Assembly: GCA_041486365.1 (NCBI GenBank)
Contig: JBGPLH010000173.1
Span: 1-7,098 of the forward strand
DNA from: JBGPLH01 sp041486365 [NCBI: Thermodesulfobacteriota bacterium]
GTDB taxonomy: Bacteria > JAUYMQ01
Reading direction: 5' to 3'
DNA length: 7,098 bases
Shown: piece after piece, positions 1 to 6,772 of the stretch
Numbering within the stretch: the first letter of the stretch is position 1
How the letters are laid out: every line of letters begins with the position of its first letter
Made by a program: the position numbers and the translations under genes
The notes under the pieces: model-generated
What the model saw: the letters and a program-made list of their open reading frames with translations, nothing else
The model's database searches: none
What the model was told of the DNA's origin: nothing

Positions 1-1026
1 AGCTCGAGCTCGATCATGGCGGAGCACCGCTTCGGCAGCCAGTACTACTTCCTCCAGCGGCAGGCCGTCGCGGCCATCGCGGGGCTCGTCGCGCTCGGCG
101 CGCTGAGCCGCGTCCGGTATCGCTTCCTCGAGAAGATCGCGGTGCCGTTCCTCGTCCTGTCGGTGGTGCTGCTCGTGGCGGTGCTTGTCCCGGGGATTGG
201 CGCGCGTGTGGGGGGCGCGCAGCGCTGGATCCGGCTGCCGGGCTTCAATGTTCAGCCGGGAGAGATCGCCAAGCTCGCGCTCGTGATCTTCGGCGCCCGC
301 ATGCTCGCGCGGATGGGGGATCGGGTGCGCGACTTCACGACCGGGTTTCTCCCCCTCGTGGGAGTGGGAATCGTGCTCGTGGCCCTGCTCCTGCTCCAGC
401 CCGACTTCGGCAGCGCGGTGACCATCATGGCCCTCGTGGCGGTGATGCTGTTCGTGGCGGGGACCCGGCTGGCGTATCTAGGGTACGGGGCGCTCCTCGC
501 GATCCCGGGGATCGTGGGGCTCGCCGTCGTATCCCCCTACCGCCTCACGCGCATCCTCTCGTTCCTCGATCCCTGGAGCGCGCGCTCCGGGACCGGCTAC
601 CAGATCGTCCAGTCGTTCCTCGCCTTCGGATCGGGCGGGCTCACGGGCGTGGGGCTCGGGGCCGGGCGGCAGAAGCTCCTGTATCTCCCGGAGGCGCATA
701 CGGACTTCGTCTTCAGCGTGATCGGGGAGGAACTGGGGCTGGCGGGCGTGGCCGGGATCGTCGCGCTGTACGGCGTGCTGCTGTGGCGGGGGATCGGGAT
801 CGCCGTGCGGGCGGAGGACCCCTTCGGAGCCTTCGTGGCCGTGGGGATCACGTCGCTGATCGGGCTGCAGGCGATCATCAATATGAGCGTGGTGACCGGG
901 ATGCTCCCGACCAAGGGGCTCACGCTGCCGCTGGTGAGCTACGGCGGCTCCTCGACGATCGTCTGCCTCGCGGGGATCGGCGTCCTCCTGGCCATCGGGG
1001 CCCAGACGCCGGCCGCGAGGCGCTGA
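1..1026 (+). CDS. ftsW: FtsW, SEDS-family septal peptidoglycan glycosyltransferase (5' partial)
   Basis: FtsW is an integral membrane polymerase that links lipid II into glycan strands at the septum, working with a class B penicillin-binding protein. The frame is open from base 1. The ATG at 16 is probably internal, because the codons before it (Ser-Ser-Ser-Ser-Ile) and the following MAEHRFGSQYYFLQRQ match the stretch after the first membrane helix of FtsW. About 341 residues are present against a usual 370-400, so a few dozen N-terminal residues lie upstream. Visible motifs are QPDFGSA (from base 397), LPEAHTDFVFSVIGEELG (from about 685), whose HTDF aspartate at 703-705 is the residue implicated in SEDS polymerase activity, and KGLTLPLVSYGGSS (913-954). 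Several long hydrophobic segments separate them. RodA is the alternative, but the PEAHTDF form, the LPLVSYGGSS motif and the neighbouring murG favour FtsW. The stop TGA at 1024-1026 abuts murG. Confidence 0.96.
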   Translation, partial: SSSSIMAEHRFGSQYYFLQRQAVAAIAGLVALGALSRVRYRFLEKIAVPFLVLSVVLLVAVLVPGIGARVGGAQRWIRLPGFNVQPGEIAKLALVIFGARMLARMGDRVRDFTTGFLPLVGVGIVLVALLLLQPDFGSAVTIMALVAVMLFVAGTRLAYLGYGALLAIPGIVGLAVVSPYRLTRILSFLDPWSARSGTGYQIVQSFLAFGSGGLTGVGLGAGRQKLLYLPEAHTDFVFSVIGEELGLAGVAGIVALYGVLLWRGIGIAVRAEDPFGAFVAVGITSLIGLQAIINMSVVTGMLPTKGLTLPLVSYGGSSTIVCLAGIGVLLAIGAQTPAARR

Positions 1027-2109
1027 GTGCGCCTCCTCGTCGCGGGCGGCGGGACGGGCGGGCACCTTTTTCCGGGCATCGCCCTCGCGCAGGAGGCGAT
1101 GGCGCGGGACCCGCGAAGCGCGGTGCTGTTCGTGGGGACCGCGCAGGGGCTGGAGAGGCGGTTGATCCCGAAGGCCGGGTTTCCGCTCCGATTCATCCGC
1201 GCGAGCGGGATCAAGGGGCTGGGGCTCCGCGGCGCGGCGAAAGCGATCGTCGTGATCCCGCGCGGCATCTGGCAGTCGATGGGGATCCTGCGGGAGTTCG
1301 GGCCCGACGTGGTCATCGGCGTCGGCGGGTACGCCTCCGGGCCGGTGGTGCTCGCGGCGGCGCTGATGGGGCTCCCGCGGGCCGTGATCGAGCCGAACGC
1401 CATTCCGGGGATCACCAACCGCGTGCTCGGCCGGCTGGTGCAGGAGGTGTACGTGGCCTGGGAAGAGACGGCCGCACGCTTCCCCGCGGGCAGGGCGATC
1501 GTCACGGGGAACCCCATCCGCCGGGAGATGGTCGCCCGGGAGAGATCGGCGCGGGAGGCCGCTGCCCCGTTCTCGGTGCTCGTCTTCGGCGGCAGCCAGG
1601 GCGCGCGCCGGATCAACCAGGCCGTCGCTGCGGCGCTCGACGCGCTGGGAGAGGACGCGAAGGCGATGACCTTCACGCACCAGACGGGCGCCGCGGATCT
1701 CGAAAGTGTTCGATCGGCCTATGAGGCGCGGGGACTGCGCGCGGAGGTCGCCCCCTTCTTCGACGACATGGCATCGCGCTACGCCGCCGCGGATCTCGTG
1801 ATCTGCCGGGCGGGCGCGACGACGGTGGCGGAGCTTTCCGCCGCGGGGAAGGCGTCGATCCTGATCCCTTTCCCCTTCGCGGCCGACGATCACCAGACGG
1901 CCAACGCCCGCGTGCTGGAGCGGGCGGGCGGCGCGCGCGCGATCGCCGAGCGCGATCTGACCCCGGAGGGTCTGGCCGCGACCATCCGGGAGATCGCGCG
2001 CACGCCGGGGCGGGCCGCGGAGATGGGCGCGCGGGCCCGCGCGGCGGGCCAGCCCGATGCGGCGGGTGTCATCCTCGATCGGCTCTCCGCGCTCGCGGCG
2101 CGGGGCTGA
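1027..2109 (+). CDS. murG: MurG, UDP-GlcNAc:lipid I N-acetylglucosaminyltransferase
   Basis: MurG transfers GlcNAc from UDP-GlcNAc to lipid I on the inner face of the cytoplasmic membrane, giving lipid II, the substrate of FtsW. The product is 360 residues, the normal size. The N-terminal Rossmann domain opens with the [10 protein letters not shown] loop (residues 7-16) and has the VGGYASGP stretch (99-106) and NAIPGITN (124-131). The C-terminal domain has [14 protein letters not shown] (187-200) and the UDP-GlcNAc site region, with [10 protein letters not shown] (261-270) and [14 protein letters not shown] (281-294). The start is GTG directly after the ftsW stop, with GAGG at 1017-1020 and a 6-base spacer as ribosome binding site. 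This puts the glycine loop at its usual distance from the N-terminus. Zero spacing suggests translation coupled to ftsW. Before NAIPG the sequence reads IEPN where many MurG proteins read HEQN; the core Asn and Gly are kept. Confidence 0.97.
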   Translation: MRLLVAGGGTGGHLFPGIALAQEAMARDPRSAVLFVGTAQGLERRLIPKAGFPLRFIRASGIKGLGLRGAAKAIVVIPRGIWQSMGILREFGPDVVIGVGGYASGPVVLAAALMGLPRAVIEPNAIPGITNRVLGRLVQEVYVAWEETAARFPAGRAIVTGNPIRREMVARERSAREAAAPFSVLVFGGSQGARRINQAVAAALDALGEDAKAMTFTHQTGAADLESVRSAYEARGLRAEVAPFFDDMASRYAAADLVICRAGATTVAELSAAGKASILIPFPFAADDHQTANARVLERAGGARAIAERDLTPEGLAATIREIARTPGRAAEMGARARAAGQPDAAGVILDRLSALAARG

Positions 2110-2167
2110 CGGGACACCGCCGGAGCGATCCGGACGCAAAGGACAACCAAGTCCAAAGAGGGCGATC
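2110..2167 (+). other. murG-murC spacer with two small inverted repeats
   Basis: This 58-base spacer contains CCGGA (2120-2124), loop GCGA, TCCGG (2129-2133): a perfect 5-bp stem closed by a GNRA-type tetraloop. It is followed by GGAC (2141-2144), loop AACCAA, GTCC (2151-2154), just before the murC ribosome binding site. No T-run follows, so it is not a classical intrinsic terminator. The function is unknown and short GC stems arise often by chance. Confidence 0.4.
2157..2162 (+). promoter_or_regulatory. Ribosome binding site of murC
   Basis: AGAGGG lies 5 bases before the ATG at 2168. It decides the murC start over the longer open frame that begins within murG at 2057, whose extra 37 residues are Arg/Pro/Ser-rich and do not look like MurC. 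Confidence 0.75.
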
Positions 2168-3544
2168 ATGTACAAGCGCATCCAGAGCATCCACTTCGTC
2201 GGGATCGGCGGGATCGGCATGAGCGGCATCGCCGAGGTGCTGTTGAACCTCGACTACCGCGTCACCGGGAGCGATCTCGCGGAAAGCGACACGGTCGCGC
2301 GGCTGCGCACGCTCGGCTGCCGCGTGGCCCTCGGCCACCGGGCAGAGAACATCGAGGATCCGCACGTGGTCGTGATCTCCTCCGCCGTGCGCCCGAGCAA
2401 CCCGGAGGTGCTCGAGTCACGCCGCCGGAACATCCCCGTGATTCCAAGGGCCGAGATGCTCGCGGAGCTCATGCGCATGAAGTACGGCGTCGCGATCGCC
2501 GGGACCCACGGTAAGACCACGACGACGAGCATGGTCGCGGCGCTCCTCGCCGCGGGCGGGCTCGATCCGACCGTCGTGATCGGCGGCAAGGTGAACAGCC
2601 TCGGCACGAACGCCCAGCTCGGCCAGGGAGAGTTCCTCGTCGCGGAAGCCGACGAGAGCGACGGGTCCTTCCTCCGCCTCTCGCCCACCATCGCCATCGT
2701 CACCAACATCGATCCAGAGCACCTCGACTTCTACCGCGACCTGGAGCACCTCCAGGAGACCTTCCTCGCCTTCGTGAACAAGGTCCCCTTCTACGGCGCG
2801 GCGATCCTCTGTCTTGACGAGCCCAACGTGCAGGCGCTGATCCCGAAGGTCGAGAAGCGCATCATCACCTTCGGCCTCTCGACGCAGGCGGATTTTCACG
2901 CGACCGGCGTGGAGTTCGACGGCTTCTCGTCGACATTCACCGCCCGGGGGCTCGGAGAGGATCTCGGCCGCTTCCACCTGCGGATGCCGGGGCGGCACAA
3001 CGTGACGAACGCGCTCGCCGCTATCGCTGCGGCCCGTGAGCTCGACATCCCGGTAGCCCGCGTGCGGGAGGGGATCGAAGGGTTCAGCGGCGTGCAGCGG
3101 CGCTTCCAGGTGAAATCCGACGCGGGCGGGATCCTCCTGATCGACGATTACGGCCATCACCCGCAGGAAATTCGCGCAACGCTGGCGGCGGCCAAGGAAG
3201 GTTTCGGGCGCCGCACCGTGGTCGTTTTCCAGCCCCACCGGTACTCCCGCACGCGAGACCTGCTGGAGGATTTCTTCACGGCCTTCAACCAGGCCGACGT
3301 GCTGATCCTCATGGAGATCTACGCGGCCGGCGAGGAGAAGATCCCCGGCGTGGGCGCGCACCTCCTGCTGGAGGGGATCCGCGCCCACGGCCACCGCGAG
3401 GTGATGCTGGCTCCCGAGCGGGAGGAGATCCCGGCGCTGCTCGAGGGCATTGCGCGACCGGGCGACATGGTGATCACGATGGGCGCGGGCGACGTGTGGA
3501 AGGTAGGCGAGGCCTTCCGCCAGAGGCGCGAGAATCGGGCCTGA
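2168..3544 (+). CDS. murC: MurC, UDP-N-acetylmuramate--L-alanine ligase
   Basis: MurC is the cytoplasmic ATP-dependent ligase that adds L-alanine, the first residue of the stem peptide, to UDP-MurNAc. The product is 458 residues, typical for the family. Mur ligase domains appear in order: the N-terminal UDP-binding domain with GIGGIGMSG (12-20); the central ATPase domain with the P-loop AGTHGKTTT (111-119), EADESDGSF (160-168) and NIDPEHLD (180-187); then [13 protein letters not shown] (273-285); and the C-terminal domain with [10 protein letters not shown] (326-335) and FQPHRYSRT (354-362). The HHP and HRYSRT motifs are characteristic of MurC and its relative Mpl. Position in the dcw cluster and the lack of a free-standing recycling context favour MurC. 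The frame is open further upstream, to 2057 inside murG, but the ATG at 2168 fits best: it has AGAGGG at 2157-2162 and places the GIGGIG loop at residue 12. Confidence 0.97.
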   Translation: MYKRIQSIHFVGIGGIGMSGIAEVLLNLDYRVTGSDLAESDTVARLRTLGCRVALGHRAENIEDPHVVVISSAVRPSNPEVLESRRRNIPVIPRAEMLAELMRMKYGVAIAGTHGKTTTTSMVAALLAAGGLDPTVVIGGKVNSLGTNAQLGQGEFLVAEADESDGSFLRLSPTIAIVTNIDPEHLDFYRDLEHLQETFLAFVNKVPFYGAAILCLDEPNVQALIPKVEKRIITFGLSTQADFHATGVEFDGFSSTFTARGLGEDLGRFHLRMPGRHNVTNALAAIAAARELDIPVARVREGIEGFSGVQRRFQVKSDAGGILLIDDYGHHPQEIRATLAAAKEGFGRRTVVVFQPHRYSRTRDLLEDFFTAFNQADVLILMEIYAAGEEKIPGVGAHLLLEGIRAHGHREVMLAPEREEIPALLEGIARPGDMVITMGAGDVWKVGEAFRQRRENRA

Positions 3545-3615
3545 GGTTCGCTGCGACGCAGGGGCCGATACCGGCGGATACGCCGCTCGCCACCGCCGGA
3601 TGCAAGGATCCCCCC
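3545..3615 (+). other. murC-murB spacer with overlapping inverted repeats
   Basis: Two alternative pairings share bases in this 71-base spacer. CGGCG (3572-3576), loop GATA, CGCCG (3581-3585) forms a 5-bp hairpin. CCGGCGG (3571-3577) with CCGCCGG (3593-3599) forms a 7-bp stem with a 15-base loop, ending 4 bases before the murB Shine-Dalgarno. They cannot both form. No T-run is present, so a terminator is unlikely, and any regulatory role is speculation. Confidence 0.4.
3604..3608 (+). promoter_or_regulatory. Ribosome binding site of murB
   Basis: AAGGA lies 7 bases before the ATG at 3616 and supports that start. It begins 5 bases after the right arm of the inverted repeat ending at 3599. Confidence 0.7.
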
Positions 3616-4554
3616 ATGCAGGAAGCGCTCAGGCGGCTCTACGCGGATCGGTTCGGCCATCGGGTTTTCTTCGGCTTCCCGATGTCGAAGGTCACCACGT
3701 GGCGCGTGGGCGGCCCGGCGGAGTGCCTGCTTCACGTGGAAAATGTCGCCGACCTCCGCGACGCCGTGAAGATGGCGCGCGAACACGGGCTCCCGATCAC
3801 GCTGCTCGGAGCCGGCTCAAACCTCCTCGTGCGAGACGGCGGGATCCCCGGGGTGGCCATCTCCTTCGCCCGGGGGTTCCGCGAGCACGGTCTACGGCGC
3901 CGGGACGACGAGGGCGCGGTGCTCTGGGCTGAGGCCGGCGTGAAGATCAACACGTTCCTCGCCTTCGCGCAGGCGGGCGGGTGGACGGGGCTGGAGTTCC
4001 TCTCGGGCACACCGGGAACCATGGGCGGCGCGGTGGCGATGAACGCGGGCGTTCACGACCGGGAGGTGAAGGATACGCTCATGTCGCTCCTGTTCATGGA
4101 CGCGGAAGGTGAGCTGCACACGCGGGCGCGGGCCGCGATCGAGTTTCGCTACCGCGGCATCGAGCTCCCGGCGGGGTCGGTGATCTGCTCGGCCGACTTC
4201 GCCGTGACCCGCGATGATCCCGCGCACGTGAAGGAACGGATGAGGACGCTGTTCAACCGGCGCAAGAGCACGCAGCCGCTCACGCTGCCCAACGCCGGGT
4301 CGGTCTTCAAGAACCCGTCGGGCGACTACGCGGGGCGCCTGATCGAGGAAGCCGGGCTGCGCGGCGCGCGGATCGGAGGCGCGGCTGTGAGCGAGGTGCA
4401 TGCGAACTTCATCGTGAACCTCGAGGGAGCGCGGGCCTCGGACATCCTCGCGCTCATCCATCGGGTGCAGCAGCGGGTCGAGGCGACGAAGGGGATCCGT
4501 CTCGAGACCGAGGTGCGGGTGGTCGGAGTCGACGCACCCGCGGAAGGAGCCTAG
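3616..4554 (+). CDS. murB: MurB, UDP-N-acetylenolpyruvoylglucosamine reductase
   Basis: MurB is the FAD-dependent, NADPH-using cytoplasmic reductase that converts UDP-GlcNAc-enolpyruvate to UDP-MurNAc, the substrate of MurC. The product is 312 residues. The FAD-binding half has TTWRVGGPA (27-35), LGAGSNLLVRDGG (64-76) and GLEFLSGTPGTMGGAVAMNAG (125-145). The C-terminal substrate domain has FRYRG (177-181), then NAGSVFKNP (226-234) with the likely catalytic serine at 229, and LETEVRVVG (296-304) with the conserved acidic residue near 299. The size and short C-terminal domain resemble the shorter (type II) MurB rather than the longer E. coli type; that assignment is by eye. The frame extends upstream to 3496 inside murC, but the ATG at 3616 has a good ribosome binding site and gives a normal N-terminus. 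The TAG at 4552-4554 abuts ftsQ. Confidence 0.97.
   Translation: MQEALRRLYADRFGHRVFFGFPMSKVTTWRVGGPAECLLHVENVADLRDAVKMAREHGLPITLLGAGSNLLVRDGGIPGVAISFARGFREHGLRRRDDEGAVLWAEAGVKINTFLAFAQAGGWTGLEFLSGTPGTMGGAVAMNAGVHDREVKDTLMSLLFMDAEGELHTRARAAIEFRYRGIELPAGSVICSADFAVTRDDPAHVKERMRTLFNRRKSTQPLTLPNAGSVFKNPSGDYAGRLIEEAGLRGARIGGAAVSEVHANFIVNLEGARASDILALIHRVQQRVEATKGIRLETEVRVVGVDAPAEGA
4544..4549 (+). promoter_or_regulatory. Ribosome binding site of ftsQ, inside the murB coding end
   Basis: AAGGAG lies 5 bases before the ftsQ ATG and overlaps the last codons of murB. This is the strongest Shine-Dalgarno match in the window and fixes the ftsQ start. Confidence 0.75.
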
Positions 4555-5415
4555 ATGGCCAGGGGAATCACGGCGTCCCGGACCGCGCAGCCGCCTCGGA
4601 ACCGGGTGGGGCTCGGGCTGCGTCTCAGGCGCGCGCTCCAGCAGTCGCGTCGACGCGCCGGGCGCGTGGCCTGGATCGGCGCCGCGGCACTGCTCACGGC
4701 GTCGGTGACCGTGGCGTCGGTGGCCTTCGTCTATACGATCACCCGTTCTTCCTACTTCCGCGTGAGTGCGGTCGAGGTGCGGGGGACGAGCCGGCTGTCC
4801 AGGGCCGAGGTGGTCCGGCTCATGGGGCTGGATCGCGGCGCGAGCATCTTCTCCGTGCCGGCGCGCCGCCACGAGCGCGCGATCGCGCGCAACCCCTGGG
4901 TCGAGCGCGCCGTGGTGCGGCGTCAGTTCCCCGACCGCTTGATCGTGGACGTCACGGAGCGCAGGGCGCGGGCCCTCGTGAACCTCGGCAATCTCTCCTA
5001 CGTGGACACGGAGGGAGTGGTGTTCAAGAAGGTGGCGCGGGGCGACAGCCTCGACTTCCCGGTCATCACAGGGCTCCGGCCGAGCGACCTCACGACGCCC
5101 GGTGGTCACGCGCTGCTCTCGCGGGCACTCGAGCTCCAGACGCTGCTCGAGCGCGACGCGCGCTTCGGCCCTTCGAAGATCTCGGAGATCCACGTCTCGC
5201 GCGAGACCGGCCTCAGCGTGATCACCACGGGCGATGCCACGGAGATCCGATTCGGCCCGGACAATTTTCCCGTGAAGCTCGAGGCACTTGCGAAGCTGCT
5301 TCCGCTGCTGGAGCGGGAAGGGGTGCGCGCACGGATGATCGATCTGGGATTCAGGAACATGGCGGTGGTGAAGCCCCGCGGCGATGCGCCGGACGGGAAC
5401 ACCGTGGGATTGTGA
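4555..5415 (+). CDS. ftsQ: FtsQ/DivIB-type cell division protein
   Basis: FtsQ is a bitopic membrane protein that connects early and late divisome components and, with FtsL and FtsB, controls septal synthesis by FtsW and its partner PBP. The 286-residue product has a basic cytoplasmic tail (11 Arg and no acidic residue in positions 1-37), one transmembrane helix at about 39-61, a POTRA domain at about 66-137 (starting YFRVSAVEVRG, with NPWVERAVVRRQFPDRLIV at 113-131) and an FtsQ/DivIB domain to about 273, including the FGPDNFPVKLEAL stretch (233-245). The last residues are Gly/Pro/Asp-rich and probably disordered. The ATG follows the murB stop with no gap and has AAGGAG at 4544-4549 inside the murB 3' end. 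Expression is therefore probably coupled to murB. Sequence is weakly conserved in this family, so the call rests on domain layout and position between murB and ftsA. Confidence 0.93.
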   Translation: MARGITASRTAQPPRNRVGLGLRLRRALQQSRRRAGRVAWIGAAALLTASVTVASVAFVYTITRSSYFRVSAVEVRGTSRLSRAEVVRLMGLDRGASIFSVPARRHERAIARNPWVERAVVRRQFPDRLIVDVTERRARALVNLGNLSYVDTEGVVFKKVARGDSLDFPVITGLRPSDLTTPGGHALLSRALELQTLLERDARFGPSKISEIHVSRETGLSVITTGDATEIRFGPDNFPVKLEALAKLLPLLEREGVRARMIDLGFRNMAVVKPRGDAPDGNTVGL

Positions 5416-5427
5416 CCATCACACGCT

Positions 5428-5435
5428 GGGGGGAG
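5428..5435 (+). promoter_or_regulatory. G-run ribosome binding site of ftsA
   Basis: GGGGGGAG lies 2 bases before the ATG at 5438. The terminal GGAG is unusually close to the start, so pairing through the upstream G-run, with a G-U wobble against the CCUCC anti-Shine-Dalgarno, may be the working register. The ftsZ site has nearly the same form. Confidence 0.55.
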
Positions 5436-5437
5436 CA

Positions 5438-6667
5438 ATGGCGAAGAGGGATAACCTGATCGTCGGCCTGGACATCGGGACAACCAAGGTTTGCGCGATC
5501 GTCGGCGAAGCCTTCGACGAGGGACTGTCGATCATCGGGATCGGTTCACACCCTTCCCGCGGTCTGCGCCGGGGCGTCGTCGTGGACATCGAGAGCACCG
5601 TTGATTCGATCCGCAAGGCGGTGGAGGAGGCCGAGCTGATGGCCAATACCGAGATCTCGACGGTGTACGCCGGGATCGCGGGAGGGCACATCAAGAGCTT
5701 CAATTCGCACGGCATGGTGGTCGTGAAGGATCGCGAGATCAGCGATCGCGACGTGCAGCGGGTGATCGAGGCGGCCCAGGCCGTCGCCATTCCGATGGAC
5801 CGGGAGGTGATCCACAGCCTCCCCCAGGAGTTCGTGATCGACGACCAGGACGGCATCCGCGAGCCCATCGGGATGAGCGGCGTTCGGCTGGAAGCCAAGG
5901 TCCACATCGTGACCGGCGCCGTGACGAGCGCGCAGAACATCATCAAGTGCGCCAATCGGGCCGGCCTGAACGTGGCGGACATCGTGCTGGAGCCACTGGC
6001 CTCGAGCGAGGCGATCCTCTCGGACGACGAGAAGGAGCTGGGCGTCGCGATCCTGGACATCGGCGGAGGGACGACGGACCTCGCGATATTTTCCGGCGGC
6101 AGCATGAAGCACTCTTACGTGCTCGGCCTGGGTGGGGACCACATCACCAACGACATCGCCGCGGGCCTGCGAACCCCCGCGGCCGACGCCGAGCGGATCA
6201 AGAAGATGTACGGCTGCTGCTTCGCGCGCCTGTGCGCCGCGGACGAGCGGATCCAGGTGCCGAGCGTCGGCGGCCGCCACCCGCGGGAGCTGTCACGCAA
6301 GACGCTCGCCGACATCGTCGAGCCGCGCATGGAGGAGATCTTCGGGTTGATCCGGGAGGAGATGCAGCGGGTCGGCCTGGTCCGCGCCATGCCGGCGGGA
6401 ATCGTGCTCACGGGAGGGAGCAGCCTGCTCGAGGGAATGCCCGAGCTCGCGGAGGAGGTGTTCGAGCTGCCGGCCCGGCGTGGCGTCCCGGAGAACGTCG
6501 GCGGGCTCCAGGAGGTCGTGGGAAGTCCGATGTACGCCACCGGCGTGGGACTGGTGATCTTCGGCAGCCGCCAGCGCGCGGCCAGCCGCTTTCGGATCCG
6601 GGACTCGCACAACATCTTCTCGAAGGTGAAGATGCGCATGCAGGAGTGGTTCACCGAGCTGTTCTAA
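5438..6667 (+). CDS. ftsA: FtsA, actin-like divisome protein and FtsZ membrane anchor
   Basis: FtsA is an actin-fold ATP-binding protein that tethers FtsZ filaments to the inner membrane and recruits later divisome proteins. The product is 409 residues, a normal length. The phosphate-1 motif GLDIGTTKVCAIVG is at 10-23; the SHS2 (1C) domain falls at about 85-165, including IHSLPQEFVIDDQDG (125-139) and the SGVRLEAKVHIVTG stretch (147-160). Phosphate-2 is DIGGGTTDLAIF (207-218), the adenosine motif GIVLTGGSSLLEG is at 321-333, and YATGVGL is at 366-372. The C-terminus ends in an amphipathic membrane-targeting helix (NIFSKVKMRMQEWFTELF, 392-409), so the protein looks intact. The frame is open to 5384 inside ftsQ, but the ATG at 5438 gives the family-typical MAKRDNLIVGLDIG start. 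It lies 22 bases after ftsQ and just before ftsZ, its partner. Confidence 0.98.
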   Translation: MAKRDNLIVGLDIGTTKVCAIVGEAFDEGLSIIGIGSHPSRGLRRGVVVDIESTVDSIRKAVEEAELMANTEISTVYAGIAGGHIKSFNSHGMVVVKDREISDRDVQRVIEAAQAVAIPMDREVIHSLPQEFVIDDQDGIREPIGMSGVRLEAKVHIVTGAVTSAQNIIKCANRAGLNVADIVLEPLASSEAILSDDEKELGVAILDIGGGTTDLAIFSGGSMKHSYVLGLGGDHITNDIAAGLRTPAADAERIKKMYGCCFARLCAADERIQVPSVGGRHPRELSRKTLADIVEPRMEEIFGLIREEMQRVGLVRAMPAGIVLTGGSSLLEGMPELAEEVFELPARRGVPENVGGLQEVVGSPMYATGVGLVIFGSRQRAASRFRIRDSHNIFSKVKMRMQEWFTELF

Positions 6668-6772
6668 ACCGGAGGTCCGCTGCCCGGACGACCCCTTCGA
6701 CGGAGGGGCCGACTCCGGCGAAGCAGGGGCCGGGAAGGTCCAGGAGAAGGCGTCATACTGAGGGGGGGAGCC
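6668..6772 (+). other. ftsA-ftsZ spacer with two hairpins
   Basis: At 105 bases this is the longest non-coding stretch. It holds GTCCG (6675-6679), loop CTGCC, CGGAC (6685-6689), and then CCCCTTC (6692-6698), loop GAC, GGAGGGG (6702-6708), a 7-bp stem with one T-G wobble. No T-run follows, so a classical terminator is not supported. CATACT at 6754-6759 matches four of six -10 consensus bases, but I see no convincing -35 at the expected distance. Whether ftsZ has its own promoter here cannot be told from sequence alone. Confidence 0.4.
6760..6770 (+). promoter_or_regulatory. G-run ribosome binding site of ftsZ
   Basis: A purine run with seven consecutive G (6762-6768) sits just before the ATG at 6773. 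GAGG at 6760-6763 gives a 9-base spacer, whereas GGAG at 6767-6770 gives only 2, so the pairing register is ambiguous. It closely resembles the ftsA site. Confidence 0.55.

Noticed and set aside
16-18. ATG at 16 as the true start of ftsW
   Set aside because: The frame stays open to the window edge, no Shine-Dalgarno precedes it, and starting here would remove the N-terminal membrane helix. It is read as an internal Met.
783-1724. A 313-codon plus-strand frame overlapping the ends of ftsW and murG
   Set aside because: It is out of frame with two genes that have full motif support, and its translation is an Arg/Gly/Ala/Asp-rich mix without structure.
478-2229. A 583-codon open frame on the minus strand, antisense to ftsW and murG
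   Set aside because: Its translation is dominated by Arg, Pro, Gly, Asp and His with no recognisable domain. It lies opposite two clearly real genes, as expected for a mirror frame in GC-rich DNA.
2417-3394. A 325-codon minus-strand frame inside murC
   Set aside because: It lies entirely antisense to MurC, including its P-loop and HHP regions, and has no family resemblance of its own.
3892-5193. A 433-codon open frame on the minus strand, antisense to murB and ftsQ
   Set aside because: Low-complexity Arg/His/Glu/Pro-rich translation with no motif, spanning two genes on the opposite strand; a composition artefact.
6692-6708. Intrinsic terminator between ftsA and ftsZ
   Set aside because: The CCCCTTC/GGAGGGG stem is real, but no T-run follows it; the next bases are GC-rich. 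ftsZ also normally follows ftsA on the same transcript.
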